Shown in pieces: positions 17,719 to 27,370 of a stretch of DNA of 64,000 nt. A model generated the notes under the pieces. That model was given only the letters and a program-made list of their open reading frames with translations, was not told where the DNA came from and searched no databases. The stretch is from positions 1 through 64,000 of the forward strand of contig NZ_JAMOIE010000001.1 in NCBI RefSeq assembly GCF_024448935.1, in the 5' to 3' direction. Within the stretch, counting starts at the first letter, position 1; the number at the start of each line of letters is the position of its first letter. A program made the position numbers and the translations under genes. The stretch comes from Stutzerimonas stutzeri. Lineage in GTDB: Bacteria > Pseudomonadota > Gammaproteobacteria > Pseudomonadales > Pseudomonadaceae.

Positions 17719-18118
17719 CTAGTCCGCCGTCCGTTGCCAAAGGCGAAACACAGGTTCGGCCAGAAACATCACCAGAAACAATCGCAACACCTGCAGTGCA
17801 GTCACTAGAGCGACCAACAGCTGCAGTGCTTCGGCGGTCAGACACGGCTCGGTGATGCCGCCAGGCATCATGCCCAGCATCAACGAGGTCTGGTCCAGCG
17901 TCGCCAGCCAGCCGAGCCCTTCGGCCAGGCCTGCCGCGGCAAGCATCGCCAGCAGCGCACCGCCGGGTAGCAGCACCGCCAGCCAGCCCCAGCTCACCAG
18001 CGCGCCAGGCAAGAATCACCCCGAAGTGCTCGACCACCTGCCGCATCACCTCGCCGGTGAAGTGCAGGCCGATGGCGCTCGCCACCAGCCACTGGCCGGT
18101 CTGCCGGCCACGCGGCAT
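17719..18118 (-). pseudogene. Truncated, frameshifted AbrB-family membrane protein
   Basis: Reading leftward, PRGRQTGQWLVASAIGLHF begins in the middle of an AbrB-type (Gtr-like, 'ammonia monooxygenase' misnamed) membrane domain. Around 18000-18015 the frame shifts, then GALVSWGWLAVLLPGG and LMLGMMPGGITEPCLTAEAL continue to the natural C terminus at 17719. The N-terminal half is missing and a TGA stop sits just upstream. MLGMMPGGITE is the family hallmark. It is a dead remnant opposite the SpmA-SpmB gene. Confidence 0.75.
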
Positions 18119-18278
18119 ATCGACGAACAGTCAGCCACTGCAGCGCACCGCGATTCTTTTTCACGCGTGTCTGAGAGGGCGTCTCGCGTAAAGCGATGGC
18201 CTGCTAAACTCCCACCTTCTCGCCAGCGCTCACGAGGCAGCGCGAGGCATTCGAAAACAACCATTAAGGAGTGAATCC

Positions 18279-19244
18279 ATGAAAGGCAAATCCTTGGCAT
18301 GGATATTTTCCGCCGCATTGGCGGGGACTGGTCTGAGCGGTGTGGCTCAGGCGCAAGACAAATTCGTGACCATCGGTACCGGTGGTCAGACGGGCGTCTA
18401 CTACGTCGCCGGCCAGTCGATCTGCCGCTTCGTCAACCGTAACGCCGAAGACCTCAAGTGCAACGCGCCTGCCAGTGGCGGCGGTGTAGCCAACGTCAAC
18501 GGTCTGCGCAGTGGCGAATTCAATTTCGGCATCATGCAGTCGGATCATCAGTACAAGGCGATGGAAGGTCTGGAGCCGTTCCAGAACGAAGGCGCGATGG
18601 ATGACATCCGTGCGGTGTTCTCCCTGCAGAGTGAAGTCTTCACCGTGCTTGCGCGCCGTGACGCCAACATCAAGGGCCTGGATGACCTCAAGGGCAAGCG
18701 CGTCAATATCGGCAACCCCGGCTCCGGCCAGCGCGACACCCTCGAAGAGATCATGAAGGAGAAGGGCTGGAACAAGTCGGTGTACTCGCTCGCCGCGGAA
18801 CTGAAGCCGGCCGAACAGGCCAGCGCGCTGGGCGACAACAACATCGATGCCATGACCTATTTCGTCGGTCATCCCAACGGCGCGATCCAGGAAGCCACCA
18901 CCACCGTCGATGCCGTTCTGGTGCCTATCACTGGCCCGGAAATCGACAAGCTGCTGTCCGAGAAGAGCTACTACACCAAGGCTGAGATCCCGGGTGGCAT
19001 GTACAAGGGCAACGACAGCGCTACCCAGTCGATCGGTGGCAAGGCGGTTCTCTCGACCACCTCCAAGGTCGATGCCGATGTGGTTTACAAGCTGGTCAAG
19101 TCGGTGTTCGAGAACATCGAACGCTTCCAGCGTCTGCACCCGGCATTCAAGGATCTCAAGCCGGAAGACATGATCAAGGTCGGCCTGTCCGCACCGCTGC
19201 ATGAAGGTGCCGAGCGCTACTACAAGGAACGTGGCTGGATGTAA
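18279..19244 (+). CDS. TAXI-family TRAP transporter solute-binding protein
   Basis: Periplasmic binding protein that delivers a solute, probably a carboxylate or amino-acid-like anion, to the TRAP permease encoded next. The 321-residue precursor has a signal peptide ending VAQAQ. The mature start FVTIGTGGQTGVYYVAGQSI (given as FVTIGTGGQTG then VYYVAGQSI) is the TAXI signature, with SGGGVANVNGLRSGEFNFGI following. ATG follows AAGGAG. It lies 124 bp before the permease with a stem-loop in the gap, a layout that keeps binding protein in excess. The substrate cannot be named from sequence. Confidence 0.93.
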   Translation: MKGKSLAWIFSAALAGTGLSGVAQAQDKFVTIGTGGQTGVYYVAGQSICRFVNRNAEDLKCNAPASGGGVANVNGLRSGEFNFGIMQSDHQYKAMEGLEPFQNEGAMDDIRAVFSLQSEVFTVLARRDANIKGLDDLKGKRVNIGNPGSGQRDTLEEIMKEKGWNKSVYSLAAELKPAEQASALGDNNIDAMTYFVGHPNGAIQEATTTVDAVLVPITGPEIDKLLSEKSYYTKAEIPGGMYKGNDSATQSIGGKAVLSTTSKVDADVVYKLVKSVFENIERFQRLHPAFKDLKPEDMIKVGLSAPLHEGAERYYKERGWM

Positions 19245-19301
19245 CGGCCAATAGGCTTGCTGCATCATCGCGGCAAGTCTGCCGTCCGCGGCTTTTGCCT
19301 G

Positions 19302-19331
19302 AAAACCCGTGCGCCTGGTGCCACGGGTTTT
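19302..19331 (+). other. Intercistronic stem-loop between binding protein and permease
   Basis: AAAACCCGT (19302-19310) pairs perfectly with ACGGGTTTT (19323-19331). It may partly terminate transcription or protect the upstream mRNA 3' end, both consistent with unequal expression of the two genes. Confidence 0.6.
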
Positions 19332-19368
19332 CGCGGTTTCCGTTACCTGAAATAACAGGCCACATTCC

Positions 19369-21921
<2,553 letters not shown>

Positions 21922-21932
21922 TCGCGTCCTCC

Positions 21933-21968
21933 AACCCCGGCCGTGCTTGCGCATCGCCGGGGTTCTTT
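21933..21968 (+). terminator. Intrinsic terminator after the TRAP permease
   Basis: AACCCCGGC (21933-21941) pairs with GCCGGGGTT (21956-21964), followed by CTTTCT. It lies 12 bp after the permease stop. Confidence 0.8.
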
Positions 21969-22006
21969 CTGTGCCCTGGAGGGGCGGGTCGCACGAATCG
22001 GCTCTC

Positions 22007-22082
22007 GTAGGAGCGGGCCATGCCCGCGAAGGGCAGCCATGCGGGTGCATCGCCCTCGTTCGCAGGCATGGCCCGCTCCTAT
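22007..22082. repeat. Inverted pair of Pseudomonas REP elements
   Basis: GTAGGAGCGGGCCATGCCCG starts the left copy and its complement CGGGCATGGCCCGCTCCTAT, less one base, forms the right copy, about 25 bp apart. Each copy has its own small palindrome (GGGCCATGCCC). This is the 'GTAGGAGCGGGC' family common in Pseudomonas intergenic DNA. Confidence 0.85.
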
Positions 22083-22085
22083 GTC

Positions 22086-22635
22086 CTAGGCAGGCTTGCC
22101 CGGCAGATGCTGCTCTACCGGCAGCCTGTCGCGGCCCGCCTCGACGGCGTGGCCCTTGCCGCCCTGGCCCTCCAGCGCCGCATAGGCCGCACTGCAGAAC
22201 AATGAGTTCAGGCGCTTCATATCGGCGATCAGCTCCAGATGAGCGGCGCTGGTCTCGATGCTTGCCACCACCTGCTGATGCAGGCGATGCACGTGGGCAT
22301 GGGCCAGCTCACGCTCGCGCTTGCGGAACTGGCAGCTTTTGCTGCAGTAGCTGGCGGGCGCTGTGCGAGTCGCCGGACGGGAACACCGACAGGCCCAGCG
22401 CCAGGTTGGCGCTGAGCAAACCGTGCAGCTGGCTGAAGGAGTGCCGTCGCGTTACGGCTTTGCGCCAGGGCGGTGACGCCAATACCGGCACTGAACGCCA
22501 GCGGCGAGTTGGCCATGCTGTGCCCAGCAGCCGCCGCAAATGCGAGCCGTAAACGCGCATGATTCCGGTCCGCACGATATCTGTGCCCCAGACCAGCAGT
22601 GCGATGGACGACAGCAGGTGCAACAGCGTCAACAT
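22086..22635 (-). pseudogene. Na/Pi cotransporter family remnant
   Basis: Leftward from 22635, MLTLLHLLSSIALLVWGTDI and the following IVRTGIMRVYGSHLRRLLG form the normal N terminus of a NptA-like Na+/phosphate cotransporter. The frame then shifts: SMANSPLAFSAGIGVTALAQ continues in a second frame. It then jumps past most of the membrane domain to the C-terminal PhoU-like helices, VVASIETSAAHLELIADMKRLN (given as VVASIETSAAHL then ELIADMKRLN), ending at 22086. Most of the transporter is deleted. It cannot function. An intact high-affinity Pst system is present in the same window. Confidence 0.8.
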
Positions 22636-22788
22636 CAGGCACGGCGCCCGGCTGTTCAGTGATCAACGGCCACGACACGCCCCGCCAGAGGCGCTGGTGA
22701 ACGATGGATGGTGATCGGTTGGCCATTTCCGGAAGCCGGATGTTCACGAAAGGTTCATCCACGGCGACGCCGCGGAAGCGCTTGTCGC

Positions 22789-23679
22789 TCAGCGTGGCGC
22801 GTAGTAACCCACACCGAGCAACACATCGTCGACCCGGCGGATCAGCGAGTGCTTCTGCTCCACGGCATTGGTGGCAGGGTTGCGCCAGACGTAGTCGATC
22901 GTACCGGTGCCCTTGTCCTTGGCCAGTGCGATCATCTGTTTGAACAAAGGGGTGCCGGCGGCGTCGGTGATCTCGCGAACATCGACACCCACCAGGTTGG
23001 GCGAGGCGCCACTGGCGCGGTACTGGCCGTCTTCCAGACCGATGACGAAAACATATTCGTCGTTCATCACAAAGCCGCCCTGCGGATCGTTGAAAGCCTT
23101 GAAGGCCGCCTCGCCACCCGAACGCTTCATCAGCGCCACGGCCTTGTCGAGCATCTTCTGCGCGTGCTCGGCGGAGGAGCGCGGTATGTAATAGCCGACC
23201 ACGAGTATCCGGTCGCCGACCTTGCGGTACAGGCTGACCTTGTTTTCCACCTTGTTATCGGCCGGGTTCAGCCAGTGGTACTCGACCTGACCGCTGTCGG
23301 CCGCTTTGGCCTGCTCGATGATCGCGTGGATGAACGGCTTGCCGGCGGCATCCTTGAGGTCCATCACGTTGAGCCCGACCAGCGCGCGCGACGCGCCGTT
23401 GCTGGCGAGCATGGTGCCGTCCAGGCTGAGAGCGAAAACGTAGTGCTGGCCATCGACGAAGCCGCCCTGGCGGTCGTTGAAGGATGCCATGGCCAGCTCC
23501 GGCCCGTTGCTTTGTAGATGCGCGACCGCGCGATCGAGCAGAGCGCTGGCCTGGCGCGCATGGCTGCGCTCGACCGAGCCTTTGGTCTGGGCACCGTCGG
23601 TGGTGGCATAGGCCAGCGGTGAGGTACAGAGGGCTGCGCCCAGCGTGAGGATCAGCAGGTTCCGGTTGTTCAGTTTCAT
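22789..23679 (-). CDS. Periplasmic protein with two tandem Cache domains
   Basis: 296-residue exported protein (signal peptide ending PLAYA) of two homologous small-Cache domains, about 35-160 and 165-296. The paired motifs are DRQGGFVDGQHYVFALSLDG / DPQGGFVMNDEYVFVIGLED (20 residues each) and VGYYIPR / VGYYAPR. Cache domains bind small ligands in receptors, but here no membrane anchor, kinase, GGDEF or methyl-accepting part follows, so it is a stand-alone periplasmic sensor or binding protein of unknown partner. The start follows TAGGAG. An FNR/ANR-type box lies 88 bp upstream (23767). Confidence 0.8.
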   Translation of the reverse strand: MKLNNRNLLILTLGAALCTSPLAYATTDGAQTKGSVERSHARQASALLDRAVAHLQSNGPELAMASFNDRQGGFVDGQHYVFALSLDGTMLASNGASRALVGLNVMDLKDAAGKPFIHAIIEQAKAADSGQVEYHWLNPADNKVENKVSLYRKVGDRILVVGYYIPRSSAEHAQKMLDKAVALMKRSGGEAAFKAFNDPQGGFVMNDEYVFVIGLEDGQYRASGASPNLVGVDVREITDAAGTPLFKQMIALAKDKGTGTIDYVWRNPATNAVEQKHSLIRRVDDVLLGVGYYAPR

Positions 23680-23766
23680 CGATTGCTCCTAGCCTGAGGC
23701 AGGCGACAGGCTGCAGAGGTGCATGGGGAATGCCTGTCATGGAATATTCTATGGCGGGTAGGGGAA

Positions 23767-23780
23767 TTGATATTGATCAC
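23767..23780 (-). promoter_or_regulatory. FNR/ANR/DNR-type binding site
   Basis: TTGATATTGATCAC matches TTGAT-N4-ATCAA in nine of ten informative bases. It lies in the region shared by the double-Cache gene (leftward) and recC (rightward). A leftward -10-like TAGAAT/TATTCC at about 23741-23751 places the box near the class II activator position for the Cache gene. Confidence 0.55.
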
Positions 23781-23902
23781 AAGAACCGTTGAGTTCCTGC
23801 GAAAGGAGTAGGGAAAAACCTCGCACCAGCCATCCGCGACACCGCCCGCGGCACGAGCGGAACTTGCTACCCTTGGCCGCTGAATCCGTCGAAGCCGCCG
23901 CC

Positions 23903-26900
23903 ATGCTCAGCCTCTATCACGCTCCCGATCTGGAAACCCTCGGCGAACTGGCCACGCGCCTGCTCGCCCAGCCACTCGCCGATCCCTTCGCCCCGGCGCG
24001 GGTGGTGGTGCCGAGCCAGGGCATGGGTCGCTGGCTGACCCTGGAGCTGGCGCGCAAGCAGGGCATCGCCATGCAGCTGGAGATGCAGCTGCCGGCCAAG
24101 TTCGTCTGGGATCTGAGCCGCACCGTACTGGGCAGCCTGCCGGAGCAGTCGGCGTTCTCCCCCACGACCCTGACCTGGCGCCTCTACGGCTGGCTCTGCG
24201 AGGCGGCCAACCTTGAGCTGGCGCCGCGCCTGGCGCAGTACCTCGATGGCGGTGACGAGCGCCGGCGCCTGTCCCTGGCGGCCAAGATCGCCGATGTCTT
24301 CGACCAATACCTGCTCTATCGCGACGACTGGCTGGCGGCCTGGGAGCGCGGCGGAACCCTCGACCTCGGTCCCGACGAAGCCTGGCAGGCGCTGCTCTGG
24401 CGCGAGCTGACCCAGGACGGCCACCCGCACCGCGCGCGTCTGCTCGGCGATCTGCTGCAGCGGCTCTACCGCGACGAACCGCTGACCGATCTGCCTGAGC
24501 GCTTGTTGGTGTTCGGCATCAGCAGCCTGCCGCCCCACCACCTGCGCGTGCTCGACGGGCTGGCGCGGCATATCGACGTGGTGGTCTGTGCGCTCAACCC
24601 GAGCCGCGAGGCCTGGGGCGAGATTCGCGATATCCGCGAGCTGGCACGGCAACTACCCAATTCCGGACGGTTGGGGAGCGTAGCGAGCGAAGAGCAGGCT
24701 AGGCAAAGCCCGGCGAGGGAGCGGAGTGTACAGGTCGTACATGAGCATCCGACCGGGCTGGCGCTCCAGCCGGGCTTTAACGAAGCCTCCTCGAGCGGAG
24801 TAGCTTCCCAGCCGTCCGGCGCTGATGATTGGTATCTCGACGTGGGCCACCCGCTGCTGGCGAGTCTCGGCAAGCAGGGCCGGGACTTTTTCGATTCGCT
24901 GTTCAGCCTGACCGCCAGCGAAGGTAGTCAGGAGTTCGGCCTGTATTCCGAAGACGAAGACCTGCGCGACGACAGCCTTTTGCACGCGCTGCAGAACGAC
25001 ATCCTGCGCCTGCGCACCCGACTGCCCGAAGAGCGCATCACGCTCAACGGCAATGACCGTTCGCTGGAAGTCCATATCGCCCATTCGCCGCTGCGCGAAG
25101 TCGAAATCCTGCATGACCAGTTGCTGGCGCGCTTCGCTGCCAACCCGGCGCTGACGCCCGATCAGGTGGTGGTGCTGACCCCTGATATCGAGCGCTACGC
25201 GCCCTTTATCGAAGCGGTGTTCGCCCCGCGCGAGGGCAGCCCGCGGATTCCCTACAGCCTCGCCGACCGCAGCCTGCGCGCCGAGATGCCGCTGATCGAG
25301 GCCTTCCTTGAATTGCTGATGCTGGCGCAGAGTCGTTTCGCCGCCGAGGAAATCCTCGCCTGGCTGGAACAGCCGGCCATCGCCCGCCGTGCCGGGATCG
25401 AAAGCGAAGACCTACCGCTGCTGCGCGACTGGTTGCGTGAAGCGGGCGTGCGCTGGGGTCGTGATGGCAGCCAGCGGGCCCGTCTCGGCCTGCCGGACGA
25501 ATCGGCCTTTACCTGGCGCCAGGGGCTGGACCGCCTGCTGCTGGGCTTTGCCGCGCCGCCGCAACTGGCCGGGGACAACGCGCCGCTGCTCGGCGAGCAC
25601 TGGCCGCTGGATGCGCTGGAAGGGGCCCGAGGGCAGTTGCTGGGGCGGCTGGTGGCGTTTGTCGAGCGGCTCGGCACCCTGGCCGATCAGTTGGCCCGGC
25701 CACGCCCGCTGGCCGAATGGGCGGACGACCTGCAAATCCTGATCGACACGCTGTTCGACGAGCGCGAAGCCGGCGACACGCTGCTGTTGCTGTCCCAGGC
25801 CTGCGCGGCGTTGCGCGACCAGGCGCAGGCCGCGGACCTGACGCGGCCCATCGAGCTGGAACTGGTGCACCAGCAGCTCAGCGCTGCCTTGCAGCAGGGC
25901 GGCGGCGCCTCGGGCTTTCTTACCGGCGCGGTGACCTTCTGCACCATGGTGCCGATGCGCAGCCTGCCGTTCCGCGTGGTCTGCCTGCTCGGCCTGGACG
26001 ATGGCGCCTTCCCGCGGCGCACACCGCCGTCGGGTTTCGACCTGATCGGACGGCACCCAAGGCGCGGTGACCGTGCGCGGCGGCTGGACGACCGCTATCT
26101 GCTGCTGGAAACCCTGCTTTCGGCGCGCGAGGCGCTGTACCTGTCCTACGTCGGCCGCGACCCGCGGGACAACGCCGTGCTGCCGCCTTCCGTGTTGCTC
26201 AGTGAAGTGCTCGAGGCGGTGGACATGACCGCTGTCTGTAGGAGCGAGCTTGCTCGCGATCCTGCCAGCCCCGATACCTCGCAGCCGAAAGCGCCCAAAG
26301 CCAGCGAAAAGATCCTTATCGCGCATCCGCTGCAGCCATTCTCGCCGCGCAATTTCGGCGATCGGCTCTGTGCCGGTTTCTCGCTGCCCTGGTTCCGCGC
26401 CGCTCAGCGCCTCGCCGAGCCAGCGCAGACCCAGCCGCAGCCCTTCGCCAGCCTGCTCGCCGAGCCCGATGAGGCCTGGCTGACTATCGAGCCGTCGCAG
26501 CTTCTGCAGTGCTTCCGCCATCCGGCGCGCTTCCTGCTTGAGCAGCGCCTGGGTCTGCGTCTGGCCGATGCCGAGGAATCGCTAGCCAGTGACGAGCCCT
26601 TCGATCTGGAAATGCCGGCCTGGAATGGCCTGCGGCGCTTGTCATTGCAGGCGATGGAGCATGGCTGGAGCGACGAAGAGGAACGGCGCATGGCCTGCGC
26701 CGCAGGCTGGCTGCCGACGGGCGAGCTGGGCCAGGCGCTGTGGGGCAAGCTGCGCGGGCCGGTGCGTGCCTTTGCGCCGCGGCTGTTCGAACTGCGCCCG
26801 GAAGCGGTGCCCGAGCCGCTGCCGGTGAACATCACCCTGGCGGGCGTGCGTATCCATGGCTGGCTCGATGGCGTGACCCCGGCCGGACTGTTCGGCTGGA

Positions 26901-27370
26901 AGCTCGGCCGCCTCGGCGAATGGGACCTGCCACCGTTCTGGCTGCGTCACCTGTTGCTCAACCTGTCCGCCACGCCCGGTATCGAACGCCACAGCCTGAT
27001 GCTGTCGCCGGCCGGTGACTGGCAACTCGGGCCATTGGCCAATGCCACCGAGCTGCTGGAGCCCTGGCTCGCCGCCTATCGCTGCGCCATCCGCGAGCCT
27101 CTGCCGCTGTTGCCGCGCAGCAGCCATGCCTTCGCCCGGGGCTACCGCAGGCCGAGCCGCGGCAGCGAGCCGCTGGACTGCGCCCGCAAACGCGCCCGCG
27201 AAGCCTGGCTCGGCGCCGAGTTCAGTCCCATCGCCGCCGAAGCCGAAGACCCCTGGAACGCCTTGGCCTTCCGCGATCGCGATCCGCTGGACGAGCGCTT
27301 CGAAAGCCTGGCTCAGGAATTGATCGGCCCGGCACTCGACGCCCTGGCTGAAGACGAGGAGGAAGCATGA
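23903..27370 (+). CDS. recC: Exodeoxyribonuclease V gamma subunit RecC
   Basis: RecC scaffold of the RecBCD helicase-nuclease, which recognises Chi and splits the DNA strands during double-strand break repair. 1155 residues from ATG 23903 (MLSLYHAPDLETLGELATRL); a longer frame from 23789 has no family support. Family motifs include PARVVVPSQGMGRWL, FGISSLPPHHLRVL and HPLQPFSPRNF. Two stretches look foreign: residues about 254-306, encoded by a palindromic element (24663-24819), and a REP-derived CRSELARDP near residue 780. Both keep the frame and fall in apparent linkers. Its stop overlaps the recB start as ATGA, so translation is coupled. Confidence 0.93.
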   Translation: MLSLYHAPDLETLGELATRLLAQPLADPFAPARVVVPSQGMGRWLTLELARKQGIAMQLEMQLPAKFVWDLSRTVLGSLPEQSAFSPTTLTWRLYGWLCEAANLELAPRLAQYLDGGDERRRLSLAAKIADVFDQYLLYRDDWLAAWERGGTLDLGPDEAWQALLWRELTQDGHPHRARLLGDLLQRLYRDEPLTDLPERLLVFGISSLPPHHLRVLDGLARHIDVVVCALNPSREAWGEIRDIRELARQLPNSGRLGSVASEEQARQSPARERSVQVVHEHPTGLALQPGFNEASSSGVASQPSGADDWYLDVGHPLLASLGKQGRDFFDSLFSLTASEGSQEFGLYSEDEDLRDDSLLHALQNDILRLRTRLPEERITLNGNDRSLEVHIAHSPLREVEILHDQLLARFAANPALTPDQVVVLTPDIERYAPFIEAVFAPREGSPRIPYSLADRSLRAEMPLIEAFLELLMLAQSRFAAEEILAWLEQPAIARRAGIESEDLPLLRDWLREAGVRWGRDGSQRARLGLPDESAFTWRQGLDRLLLGFAAPPQLAGDNAPLLGEHWPLDALEGARGQLLGRLVAFVERLGTLADQLARPRPLAEWADDLQILIDTLFDEREAGDTLLLLSQACAALRDQAQAADLTRPIELELVHQQLSAALQQGGGASGFLTGAVTFCTMVPMRSLPFRVVCLLGLDDGAFPRRTPPSGFDLIGRHPRRGDRARRLDDRYLLLETLLSAREALYLSYVGRDPRDNAVLPPSVLLSEVLEAVDMTAVCRSELARDPASPDTSQPKAPKASEKILIAHPLQPFSPRNFGDRLCAGFSLPWFRAAQRLAEPAQTQPQPFASLLAEPDEAWLTIEPSQLLQCFRHPARFLLEQRLGLRLADAEESLASDEPFDLEMPAWNGLRRLSLQAMEHGWSDEEERRMACAAGWLPTGELGQALWGKLRGPVRAFAPRLFELRPEAVPEPLPVNITLAGVRIHGWLDGVTPAGLFGWKLGRLGEWDLPPFWLRHLLLNLSATPGIERHSLMLSPAGDWQLGPLANATELLEPWLAAYRCAIREPLPLLPRSSHAFARGYRRPSRGSEPLDCARKRAREAWLGAEFSPIAAEAEDPWNALAFRDRDPLDERFESLAQELIGPALDALAEDEEEA
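24663..24819. repeat. 157-bp palindromic element inserted in frame in recC
   Basis: The ends are inverted repeats: CCGGACGGTTGGGGAGC at the left matches the complement of the right end, CCGGACGGCTGGGAAGC, with two mismatches. The word AAAGCCCGGC recurs inverted further in, and TGTAC-AGGTC-GTACA (24727-24741) sits near the centre. It has no stop codon in the recC frame and encodes about 52 residues rich in Ser, Ala, Glu, Gln and Arg. It has the form of a small palindromic or MITE-like repeat; its copy number elsewhere cannot be seen here. Confidence 0.65.
26237..26262. repeat. REP element inside recC
   Basis: TGTAGGAGCGAGCTTGCTCG, followed by CGATCC, is the same family as the REP copies at 30974 and 46749. 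Here it is read in frame as VCRSELARDP within recC. Confidence 0.8.
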
